Assembly (NCBI GenBank): GCA_016208645.1
Contig: JACQXP010000195.1
Coordinates: forward strand, 1-36,616
Reading direction: 5' to 3'
DNA length: 36,616 nt
DNA from: Candidatus Methylomirabilota bacterium
Lineage (GTDB): Bacteria; Methylomirabilota; Methylomirabilia; Methylomirabilales; 2-02-FULL-66-22
The notes beneath the pieces were generated by a model, which did not search any database, was not told the DNA's origin, and saw only the letters and a list, made by a program, of their open reading frames with translations. Below, one piece after another: positions 1 to 6,311 of the stretch; positions within the stretch are counted from its first letter, which is position 1, and the number at the start of each line of letters is the position of its first letter. Both the position numbers and the translations under genes were made by a program.

Positions 1-2
1 GG

Positions 3-128
3 CTTGACCCGGTCCGCCTTCAGCGCAGTGGTGGATTTCGCCCAATCGAAATCCAGCGGATTCAACGGCTCGTCGAACGAAATCGCGAACGGTTGTTGAG
101 GAGCTGGAATGAATACTTCAACGATTGA
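3..128 (+). CDS. DUF4160 family protein, 3' end only
   Basis: The window opens inside this gene. The third reading frame gives about 41 C-terminal residues ending ...LLRSWNEYFND before a TGA at 126-128. The pattern 'RLQRSGGFRPIEIQRIQRLVERNRERLLRSWNEYF' is what the C-terminus of DUF4160 proteins looks like: a basic, helix-forming tail with a final Trp-x-x-x-Phe. DUF4160 genes are usually found immediately upstream of DUF2442 genes, and here the next gene begins inside this one (20-bp overlap), which supports the call and suggests translational coupling. By analogy these pairs are treated as toxin-antitoxin-like modules, but the biochemical role of DUF4160 is not settled. The N-terminus lies outside the window. 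Confidence 0.75.
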   Translation, partial: LDPVRLQRSGGFRPIEIQRIQRLVERNRERLLRSWNEYFND

Positions 129-1791
129 CCCGCAAGAAGCACGGGCTCTTCACGTCCGAGTGACGGACGACGACCTTGCGGTCGACCTCTTGGACGGTCG
201 AACCGTAGTCGTCCCATTGGCTTGGTATCCGCGACTTCTGCATGGTACTCGGCAGGAGCGGAATCGTTGGCGGTTGATCGGTCGCGGAGTGGGTATTCAC
301 TGGCCCGATCTGGACGAGGACCTCAGCGTTGAGGGGCTGCTAGCCGGACGACCCTCCGGTGAGAGCCAGCGTTCTTTGAAGCGCTGGCTGGAAGCGCGTG
401 AGTCGGCACGGCCTAAGCGCATCCAGCCGGCGCGGGAGAAGCGGCGTCCTCAAACAGGTCGGCGTGCCGCGCGCGGCTGCTTCGCAACGCGTTACACGGC
501 AGGAAGTGTCAAACGGGACGTAGGATACTTTATGTACTTTTTGTCAAAACTCGGCAAATCGGAGCGGACACGATTCACGCTGATCCTGCTGGTGGCCGCT
601 CTGGGTGCGCAGGCGCCCGCGGCTGCCGGGGTGGCCGACCCGGTGGTGGTCCGAGGGCCGCAGCGGCTACTGGTGGTTGCGGTCCGCTTCCCCGGCACAG
701 ACCCCTCGCTCGCCTTGCCTCGGATTGCGGAAAAGGTGGGCAAGGTGGGCGAATACATCCGGACCGTCTCCTACGGGAAGGCGTGGTTGGAAGCGAAGGT
801 GACTGGCTGGTACGGGATGCCCGGCCCGCTCAGCGAGTATAGGGTCAGCCCGCTCAATTACAAGGTGGATAAAGGGCGGGTGCGCCGCCTTGTGGCCGAT
901 GCCCTGGCTGCCTCGCGACGGGACGCGGACCTGGGGACCTACCGCGTCATCTGGATCGTGGTCGGGGCCTTCACCAGGCCCGGGGAAGGCTACGGGATGA
1001 TCGCCTATTGCGCGAATCCCGGGATGCTTTCGGGAGTGCTGGGTGCCAAGCCCAGGCTAGAAGCGGTGGACCTTCCCGGGGGTGGCTCGTTCTCTGGGCC
1101 GGTCATCGTGAGCGCTGAAAACGCCCATGTCGGTCACGCGGCCCACGACCTGCTGCATGCGCTCGGCGGCGTACAGGACGGCAAACGGGTCGTGCCCGAC
1201 CTTTATGACTTCGACCGGCAAAGCAATCCGCCAGAGGGGCGCCTGTCGCCCGAGCTCTTTGCCATCCATGCTGGCCCCTGGGACATCATGAGCCAGCACT
1301 TCATCGTGGTCACCAAGCCACCCCCGCCCCCATCCTCGTTCACCCGGCTCCAGCTCGGCTGGATCGAGCCTGCTCAGGTGGTCACCGTCCGCCCTGGCGA
1401 GACCCGGGAAGTGAGGCTCCAGCCCCTGGCCCTGGGCCGGGGGCTTCTGGCCGTTCGCGTCCCGATCGATGCGCACCGGTCCCTGCTGATCGAGAATCGC
1501 CAGCCGGTGGGGGACGACGCGGTGTTGCCCGCCGCGGGCGTTCTCGTCTTGGAGGTCGACACGGCACGCGAGGAAGGGGCCGGGATCGTTCGTGCAGCCG
1601 ATGCCAACCCCGGTGTGCCCCGCCTGCAGGCGGCGCCGTTCGTCCCAGCGGCGGGCCAGGTCCGGTATTACCGGAACGCGGACGTGGGGGTGGCGGTTGC
1701 GCCGCTCGCGGTCGAGCCCGATAGGACTCTGCGGCTCGTCGTCACCACGCCGAAGCGGATTACGGATTTCGTGCCGGACGACCGCCGCTGA
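109..1791 (+). CDS. DUF2442 protein read in frame into an M6-like secreted metalloprotease (possibly two genes)
   Basis: One open frame of 560 codons holds two unrelated parts. Residues about 11-98 are a DUF2442 domain (WYPRLLHGT, GIHWPDLDEDLSVEGLL, a terminal SLKRWLEAR). This is the usual partner of the DUF4160 gene that it overlaps by 20 bp. Residues 99-141 are a basic linker with no recognisable family. From Met142 (ATG at 532) there is a classic signal peptide (basic start, then FTLILLVAALGAQAPAAAG) followed by an exported M6-peptidase-like domain. The zinc motif region reads GHAAHDLLHALGG (His346, His350) followed by VPDLYDFD. The usual Glu of HExxH is Asp347. A good ribosome site precedes Met142, so the likely biology is two genes in the same frame, with the DUF2442 stop codon missing. 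A true fusion would bury the signal peptide internally. The DUF2442 call is strong, M6-like is moderate and fusion is unlikely. Confidence 0.7.
   Translation: MNTSTIDPQEARALHVRVTDDDLAVDLLDGRTVVVPLAWYPRLLHGTRQERNRWRLIGRGVGIHWPDLDEDLSVEGLLAGRPSGESQRSLKRWLEARESARPKRIQPAREKRRPQTGRRAARGCFATRYTAGSVKRDVGYFMYFLSKLGKSERTRFTLILLVAALGAQAPAAAGVADPVVVRGPQRLLVVAVRFPGTDPSLALPRIAEKVGKVGEYIRTVSYGKAWLEAKVTGWYGMPGPLSEYRVSPLNYKVDKGRVRRLVADALAASRRDADLGTYRVIWIVVGAFTRPGEGYGMIAYCANPGMLSGVLGAKPRLEAVDLPGGGSFSGPVIVSAENAHVGHAAHDLLHALGGVQDGKRVVPDLYDFDRQSNPPEGRLSPELFAIHAGPWDIMSQHFIVVTKPPPPPSSFTRLQLGWIEPAQVVTVRPGETREVRLQPLALGRGLLAVRVPIDAHRSLLIENRQPVGDDAVLPAAGVLVLEVDTAREEGAGIVRAADANPGVPRLQAAPFVPAAGQVRYYRNADVGVAVAPLAVEPDRTLRLVVTTPKRITDFVPDDRR
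522..534 (+). promoter_or_regulatory. internal ribosome site and ATG for the protease part
   Basis: AGGA at 522-525 stands 6 nt before ATG 532-534, which opens a sequence with a clear signal peptide. This supports a separate start for the M6-like protease inside the longer open frame. Confidence 0.55.
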
Positions 1792-1881
1792 ACCCTCCGG
1801 CGCTACGTTCGTTCAAAAGCAACTTTCCAAGAAGGGGCACCTTGAACGAAACCTACGAGGATCCCCCCGTGCCCGGACAAG

Positions 1882-1897
1882 CCTGCTTGTGAGCAGG
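1882..1897. other. small hairpin in gene-free stretch 1792-2019
   Basis: CCTGCT-TGTG-AGCAGG is a perfect 6-bp stem about 90 nt after the protease stop. There is no T-run, so it is a weak candidate for a transcript end. I see nothing else in the roughly 230 bases between the protease and the next gene remnant. Confidence 0.25.
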
Positions 1898-2019
1898 GAA
1901 TGGGCCATCCCCATCCCGCTGTTTCCCTCCTCCGCCCGGACAGCCTCCCCCGCCCCCCTGAGGCGCCCCCCTGACCTCCGGTCGCAAATCCCTTCCCCCG
2001 GCCCCTCGGTTCGGATACA

Positions 2020-2563
2020 ATCCCTGAGGCGGGATTCTTCCTGAATCGGCTTCGTGAGTCTGAAGGCCGACACCCCGAGTTCGGTTACTACTTGTCCGCA
2101 TTCCTGTCTGCTGTACGGAGCGTTGGTTTGGTCTTGCAGGCGGATCTCCGCGGGCGCTTCGGCGAACAATTTGACAATTGGTGGGAGTCAGCCAAAGCCT
2201 CGCTCCCGACGCCGCGGGTTCCGTTTTCAGTGATCGCCGAACTGAGAAACCACGCGCTCAAACGAGGAGAACTGTTACCGCGCGTGACTGTTGTCGCGCG
2301 GGTTAGGCATCCCGCGATCGAAGAAGTCGCCTTCAGCCGAGGTTCTACAGGAGTTGCATCGCCTGATCCCTGCCTTCCAAGAGATCTTCCGCTCGCTGAA
2401 TGAGGATAAGCCGCCATTAGAGGTCTCATCGATCGAATATCTGCTCGACAAAGACGGACCCGCAGTATCCTTCACCGAACTGATCGCGGGTTTTTCGGAA
2501 CACGTTGCCGCGACTGTACGTCTCGTTCAAGAAGCTGATGGCATGTTCCAGCCGCGGAAGTAA
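2020..2563 (+). pseudogene. frameshifted conserved hypothetical protein
   Basis: From about 2020 one frame reads IPEAGFFLNRLRESEGRHPEFGYYLSAFLSAVRSVGLVLQADLRGRFG..., a pattern seen in a family of unnamed bacterial proteins ('FFL.RL..AE......YYLSAFLSAARSV..VLQ'). No ATG, GTG or TTG starts this frame before the conserved part; the first usable codon is a TTG at 2092, inside the conserved segment. The frame fades after about 2330. A second frame continues with VLQELHRLIPAFQEIFRSLNEDKPPLEVSSIEYLLDKDGPAVSFTELIAGFSEHVAATVRLVQEADGMFQPRK and stops at 2563. The simplest reading is one gene broken by a frameshift between about 2300 and 2345 and lacking its start. Two independent small ORFs are the alternative. 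Function unknown. Confidence 0.45.
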
Positions 2564-2695
2564 TATCGTTGCAGACGCGTGGGTTGCCTAACTTGCGGCT
2601 GCGCCCGGGGGCGGCCGCCCCAGGCCCCGCTGATTCGAAACAGCTATGAGTGGCCGCCGCGGGCGAGCCACATGGTCGACGGACGTAGAGTGACG

Positions 2696-3049
2696 ATGGC
2701 GACACCAAGAGAGGTCAACAGAAAAGTCGACGCTATGTGGAACGATCCGGTGGAGCGGGTGCGTGTCCTGGCTGAGTTACAGAAGTATGGCCAAGTGACG
2801 TACGAGCGAGAGGCGGAACGAGTCCACCTTGCGATTCTCAAGCTGTGCGACGCTCGGGCCGATCGTGTGATCGAACTTGTTGCCGCAGAGAAACGCGACT
2901 ATCGCGACGTCCTGATGTGGGCAGAATACCCGGGCGAAGGTCAAGCCCTTTGGGCACTCCGCTCAGATCTATCGAACGAAGAGCGCCTCCAGCTTGAGGA
3001 GCTTCGGCGGCAAGACCGGCAGCAATATCAGGATTGGCTGAAGAAATGA
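2696..3049 (+). CDS. conserved hypothetical protein, 117 aa
   Basis: The preferred start is ATG 2696, giving MATPREVNRKVDAMWNDPVERVRVLAELQKYG. An upstream extension to 2579 is rich in Cys/Pro and looks non-coding, and ATG 2672 is an alternative. The protein is highly charged and mostly helical, with ERVHLAILKLCDARADRVIELVAAEKRDYRDVLMWAEYPGE in the middle and a basic, Gln-rich tail. This layout resembles small unnamed proteins scattered through soil and sediment bacteria that sit alone in accessory regions. There are no catalytic motifs, membrane segments or signal peptide. It is followed after about 80 bases by a GC hairpin that may end its transcript. No function can be assigned. Confidence 0.65.
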   Translation: MATPREVNRKVDAMWNDPVERVRVLAELQKYGQVTYEREAERVHLAILKLCDARADRVIELVAAEKRDYRDVLMWAEYPGEGQALWALRSDLSNEERLQLEELRRQDRQQYQDWLKK

Positions 3050-3129
3050 AGGCGCCGTCGAACATCCGCGTGAACCTGACGGCCCGTCCCGTCACGGCCC
3101 TTGCAAGGAGCGCAAGGTCCGCGCCGGTC

Positions 3130-3152
3130 CGCCCCGCAGGTTAGGCGGGGCG
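3130..3152 (+). terminator. GC-rich hairpin, possible terminator
   Basis: CGCCCCGC - AGGTTAG - GCGGGGCG is a perfect 8-bp stem with a 7-nt loop, followed by TTCT. It lies 81 bases after the stop of the preceding hypothetical gene. The T-tract is short, so termination is plausible but not certain. The right arm touches the start of the YCII remnant. Confidence 0.4.
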
Positions 3153-3240
3153 TTCTACGGCGTCGTGGCGGGCTATGCCGAGCCACTCGCGCCGTTCCGG
3201 GGCGGTCCAGGCACGGCACTGGGGAGCGCTCCTGGCGAAG
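3152..3240 (+). pseudogene. decayed partial copy of the YCII gene
   Basis: Bases 3152-3205 match 3680-3733 in the intact YCII gene almost base for base: GTTCTACG.CGTCGTGGCGG then CTATGCCGAG and CGTTCCGG are shared, with only scattered changes. The reading FYGVVAGYAE parallels FYDVVADYAE. A weaker match resumes near 3222-3236 (GGGGA..GCTCCTGG against the segment near 3767-3782), as if an internal piece had been lost. There is no start codon and no continuing frame. I read it as a remnant of a tandem duplication or of gene conversion. Confidence 0.6.
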
Positions 3241-3276
3241 ATTGCGAAGGCGACATAGACTGGCGCGTCCCCTGAT

Positions 3277-3642
3277 ATGGCTCATCCAGGAACGGCCGCG
3301 GACGAGTTCGCCGTCAGGTATTATCGCTGGTCGCTGGAGGACTGCCGGCGCGAGATCCGCGAGGACTTTCCGCTGCTCCGGACGGTCAAAAGCAGCCTGG
3401 CGATCCGGGCGCTGGCATACCTGGAGTCGTTTCCCGGCGATGATCGACTCCGCGTGGCGACGGGGCTCGTCAGGCGGTGCCACCGCAAGGCGCTCGAGAT
3501 CACGGGAGAATCCTGGACCGTCCACGACGAGGCAATCCATCTCGCCGTCCACCGGGTCTTGCAGCCGGCCTTTCTCTCGCGGGCGGAGACGCCCGAAAAC
3601 AAGCGGGCCCTGCTCGGCTATTTCTACCGCGAACACCCGTGA
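3277..3642 (+). CDS. hypothetical protein, 121 aa
   Basis: The ATG-started frame gives MAHPGTAADEFAVRYYRWSLEDCRREIREDFPLLRTVKSSLAIRALAYLESF and ends GYFYREHP. I do not recognise the family. It is soluble and helix-rich with many Arg/Glu pairs, and shows no signal peptide, membrane span or metal motif. No clear ribosome site precedes the ATG. It lies between the YCII remnant and the intact YCII gene, and its last codons are 24 bases before the YCII start, so the two may be cotranscribed. Third-position GC is high, consistent with real coding. Confidence 0.55.
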   Translation: MAHPGTAADEFAVRYYRWSLEDCRREIREDFPLLRTVKSSLAIRALAYLESFPGDDRLRVATGLVRRCHRKALEITGESWTVHDEAIHLAVHRVLQPAFLSRAETPENKRALLGYFYREHP

Positions 3643-3665
3643 TGGGGGTTACTGGGAGGCGTGAC

Positions 3666-3974
3666 GTGCATTACCTGCTGTTCTACGACGTCGTGGCGGA
3701 CTATGCCGAGCGGCGCGCGGCGTTCCGGGCGGCGCACCTCGCGCACGCGCGGCGCGCCGTCGAGCGCGGGGAACTGCTCCTGGGCGGCGCGCTGGCCAAC
3801 CCCGTGGATGGCGCGGTGCTCCTCTTCCGCGCATCCTCCCCGGCCGTGGCCGAAGCCTTCGCGGCGGCCGATCCCTACGTGACGAACGGCCTCGTCACCC
3901 GATGGCGCGTGCGCCAGTGGACGACGGTGGTCGGCGAGGGAGCCGCCCTGCCCCTCGTCGGCCCTGGGGCGTGA
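3666..3974 (+). CDS. YCII (YciI-like) family protein
   Basis: The GTG start at 3666 has GGGAGG six bases upstream. The protein is 102 aa: VHYLLFYDVVADYAERRAAFRAAHLAHARRAVERGELLLGGALANPVDGAVLLFRASSPAVAEAFAAADPYVTNGLVTRWRVRQWTTVVG. This is the YCII ferredoxin-like fold, with the conserved His (AAHLAHA), the GGAL.. strand, and the 'A..FAAADPYV..GLVT.W.VR.W' signature. YciI relatives are small dimeric proteins in which a His-Asp pair is thought to be catalytic; the substrate is generally unknown. The length is normal. A decayed partial duplicate lies about 0.5 kb upstream. The family call is sure; the role is not. Confidence 0.85.
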   Translation: MHYLLFYDVVADYAERRAAFRAAHLAHARRAVERGELLLGGALANPVDGAVLLFRASSPAVAEAFAAADPYVTNGLVTRWRVRQWTTVVGEGAALPLVGPGA

Positions 3975-4007
3975 GCTGAAAGGTGTCCGATACCTTTTGG
4001 CCAGTCG

Positions 4008-4337
4008 TCAAGCGACCTTGAGACGGCGGGACGGCTTGAGGACGACACGCACGCGAACACCCAGCCGGGCGAGCATGTCAATGAGCGCGTCGCTGCTGAA
4101 CAGGTCGATCCTCCCTCGGAGGAGGTCGCTCACGCGAGGCTGGGTGACGCGCAGAATCTTCGCCGCTTCAGCCTGCGTAAGATCCCGGGACGCGATCAGC
4201 TTCTGGAGCTGGATCATCAGGTCAGACCGGATCAGGAGATGCGCGGCCTCCTCAGGGCGGAAGCCCAGATCGCGAAAGACATTTCCGCTCGATCGAGCCA
4301 TCTTGAGCTTCATCTTGGACCTACCCTCTCGTAACAT
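4008..4337 (-). CDS. higA: XRE-family antitoxin (HigA-like)
   Basis: The 109-residue protein has a helix-turn-helix at about residues 50-75: LTQAEAAKILRVTQPRVSDLLRGRIDLFSSDALIDMLARLG. This is the XRE/Cro fold of HigA-like antitoxins (COG5606 type). The N-terminal stretch NVFRDLGFRPEEAAHLLIRSDLMIQLQKLI is typical of antitoxins paired with Gp49-like toxins. It overlaps the upstream toxin gene by 17 bp, giving the toxin-first order typical of higBA, and is probably translated by coupling. ATG 4313 is an alternative start. It is expected to bind the toxin and repress the shared promoter at 4677-4705, where AT-rich near-palindromic sequence lies. Gene order and motifs agree, so confidence is high. 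Confidence 0.85.
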   Translation of the reverse strand: MLREGRSKMKLKMARSSGNVFRDLGFRPEEAAHLLIRSDLMIQLQKLIASRDLTQAEAAKILRVTQPRVSDLLRGRIDLFSSDALIDMLARLGVRVRVVLKPSRRLKVA

Positions 4338-4671
4338 CTTCTCTCCGTCGCCTCATGAGCAGGGCACGAAACCGGTCTCGAGCGAGTTCCAAATCACGCG
4401 TCGACGTCTTCCTGGTGCGCTTCTCGAAGGCGTGAAGTACGTAGACGCCCTCCGCGAACTTCGCCAGGTAGAATATCCGGTGTGCAAGCCCGGTGTGGAT
4501 ACGGATCTCCTGAACCCCGGGGCCAACGCTGGGAATCGGCTTCCAGTCGTTCGGCTCAAGCCCCTGTTGCAAACGACGGAGCTGAAAGCCCGCCACCCGG
4601 CGAGCATCGGGCGGAAAGGCCCTCAGGTCGCTTCGCGCTGACCCCAGCCAGAAGATAGGCTTGTCCGACAC
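4321..4671 (-). CDS. higB: HigB/RelE-type mRNA interferase toxin (phage Gp49-like)
   Basis: The 116-residue protein reads SDKPIFWLGSARSDLRAFPPDARRVAGFQLRRLQQGLEPNDWKPIPSVGPGVQEIRIHTG.AHRIFYLAKFAEGVYVLHAFEKRTRKTSTRDLELARDRFRAL. It carries the whole Gp49/HigB signature: a helix with DARR..G..L..LQ.G, GV.EIRI, the RIFY strand, and VLHAFEKRT.KT..RDLELA. The family consists of ribosome-dependent or free endoribonucleases of the RelE fold. All parts are present, so it looks intact. The start is GTG 4671, which lies almost exactly where transcription should begin from the upstream promoter, so a leaderless message is possible. The antitoxin gene follows with a 17-bp overlap. Confidence 0.88.
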   Translation of the reverse strand: MSDKPIFWLGSARSDLRAFPPDARRVAGFQLRRLQQGLEPNDWKPIPSVGPGVQEIRIHTGLAHRIFYLAKFAEGVYVLHAFEKRTRKTSTRDLELARDRFRALLMRRRREDVTRG

Positions 4672-4676
4672 GGCAC

Positions 4677-4705
4677 AATATATAAGTTTTCATATAGGCG
4701 GTCAA
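4677..4705 (-). promoter_or_regulatory. sigma-70 promoter of the higBA pair
   Basis: Read on the minus strand: TTGACC (4705-4700), exactly 17 bases, then TATATT (4682-4677). The spacer is AT-rich with partly symmetrical TATAT..ATATA sequence, a plausible site for repression by the antitoxin. The predicted transcription start near 4670 coincides with the GTG start of the toxin. Confidence 0.7.
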
Positions 4706-4874
4706 GCCCAAACGGGACCACGCCGCCTCACGCTGGCCTTCGGTCAGCGACTGCGGCTGGCTCGGGGTGATTCGTAAGGTTTCGTTCGCCCACCGCGGCT
4801 GAAGGCGGGTCGCAGGCTTCTCGATGTTTTCTGGAGGGAATGAGCGACGTGAGACTGCGAAGGAGAAGGCGTCG

Positions 4875-6311
4875 TCACGGCAGGCTGGTCGATCCCATCA
4901 GGTACCTGTCGATACCCCGGGCGGCCTGGCGGCCCTCGGCGATGGCCCACACGATCAGGGACTGCCCGCGCTGCATGTCGCCCGCGGTGAAGACCCCCGG
5001 CACGCTGGTCATCCAGTTCTCGTCCCGCCAGACGTTGCCCCGCTCGGTGAGTTTGACGCCGAGCTGGTCGAGCATCCCGTTCCGCTCCGGACCCAGGAAG
5101 CCCATGGCCAGCAGGACCAGGTCCACCTCCATCTCGAATGCGCTGCCCGGGATCTCCCGCATCGTGGGCCGGCCGTTGCCGTCCGAGACGAATTCGACCC
5201 GCACGGCGCGCAGCCGCTCCACCCGGCCGTCCCGCCCCGAGAACCGCGTGGTGGAGATGCAGTAGTCCCGGATCCCTCCCTCCTGGTGTGCCGAAGAGGT
5301 CCGGAAGATGTTCGGCCAGAGGGGCCAGGGGTTGTCCGGCGCCCGCTCCTTGGGCGGCATGGGCAAAAGCTCGAACTGGTGCACCGACGCGGCCCCCTGC
5401 CGGTGGACCGTCCCCAGGCAGTCGGCGCCCGTGTCGCCCCCGCCGATGATCACCACCCGCTTTCCCTTGGCAGTGATGAACTCCCCTTCCGGAGTCTGAT
5501 CCCCCTCGCAGCGCCGGTTCTGGAGCGGCAGATACTCCATGGCGAAGTGGATCCCCCGGAGCTCTCGTCCGGGGACCTTGAGATCGCGGGGAAGGGTGGA
5601 TCCGCCCGCCAACAGGATGGCGTCGAACTCGCTCCGGAGGGTCTCCACGGGAATGTTCACCCCGACGTTCGCGTTGACCCGGAAGGTGATCCCCTCCTTG
5701 CGCAGAAGCTCCAGGCGCCGGTCCAGGACCCGCTTCTCCATCTTGAATTCGGGGATCCCGTACCGCAGCAGGCCGCCGATCCGGTCGGCCCGCTCGAAGA
5801 CCGTGACCCGATGGCCCGCGCGGTTGACCTGTTGCGCGGCCGCCAGCCCGGCCGGGCCGGAGCCGACGATGGCCACCTTCTTCCCGGTCCGCGTGAGCGG
5901 CGGCTCGGGCGTGATCCACCCGGCCTCGAAGGCGTGATCGATGATCGCCAGCTCGATGGCCTTGATCGTGACCGGGTCGTCGTTGATTCCCAGCACGCAG
6001 GACCCCTCGCACGGGGCGGGGCACAGCGTCCCGGTGAACTCCGGGAAGTTGTTCGTCGCGTGCAGGCGGTCAATGGCCTCCCGCCAGCGTTTCCGGTACA
6101 CCAGGTCGTTCCAGTCCGGGATGATATTCCCCAGGGGACACCCCTGGTGACAGAAGGGAACGGCGCAGTCCATGCAGCGCGCGCCCTGCTTCTGGAGCGT
6201 CTCCACCGGCCAGGGCAGCATGACCTGCTTCCAGTCCCGGATCCGCTCCTCCACCGGCCGGTAGGGCTGCTTGGCGCGCGTGAACTCGAGGAAGCCGGTG
6301 GGCTTACCCAT
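4875..6311 (-). CDS. gltD: glutamate synthase small (beta) subunit, NADPH-dependent
   Basis: 478 residues, the usual length. The N-terminal cysteine-rich region (CMDCAVPFCHQGCPLGNIIPDWNDLVY and later CPAPCEGSCVLGI) binds two 4Fe-4S clusters. Next comes an FAD-binding Rossmann motif (VAIVGSGPAGLAAAQQ) and an NADPH-binding motif (VVIIGGGDTGADCLG). The C-terminus has the FAD-closing GVFTAGDMQRGQSLIVWAIAEGRQAA. GltD passes electrons from NADPH to GltB for the reduction of 2-oxoglutarate plus glutamine to two glutamates. A strong ribosome site (GGAGG) precedes the ATG, and the gene overlaps the end of gltB by 8 bp, so the two form an operon. Unlike its partner, gltD looks fully intact. Confidence 0.96.
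   Translation of the reverse strand: MGKPTGFLEFTRAKQPYRPVEERIRDWKQVMLPWPVETLQKQGARCMDCAVPFCHQGCPLGNIIPDWNDLVYRKRWREAIDRLHATNNFPEFTGTLCPAPCEGSCVLGINDDPVTIKAIELAIIDHAFEAGWITPEPPLTRTGKKVAIVGSGPAGLAAAQQVNRAGHRVTVFERADRIGGLLRYGIPEFKMEKRVLDRRLELLRKEGITFRVNANVGVNIPVETLRSEFDAILLAGGSTLPRDLKVPGRELRGIHFAMEYLPLQNRRCEGDQTPEGEFITAKGKRVVIIGGGDTGADCLGTVHRQGAASVHQFELLPMPPKERAPDNPWPLWPNIFRTSSAHQEGGIRDYCISTTRFSGRDGRVERLRAVRVEFVSDGNGRPTMREIPGSAFEMEVDLVLLAMGFLGPERNGMLDQLGVKLTERGNVWRDENWMTSVPGVFTAGDMQRGQSLIVWAIAEGRQAARGIDRYLMGSTSLP

Noticed and set aside
2608..2621. Perfect 14-bp GC palindrome GGGGCGGCCGCCCC
   Set aside because: No loop is available for a hairpin and such palindromes are expected in sequence of this GC content.
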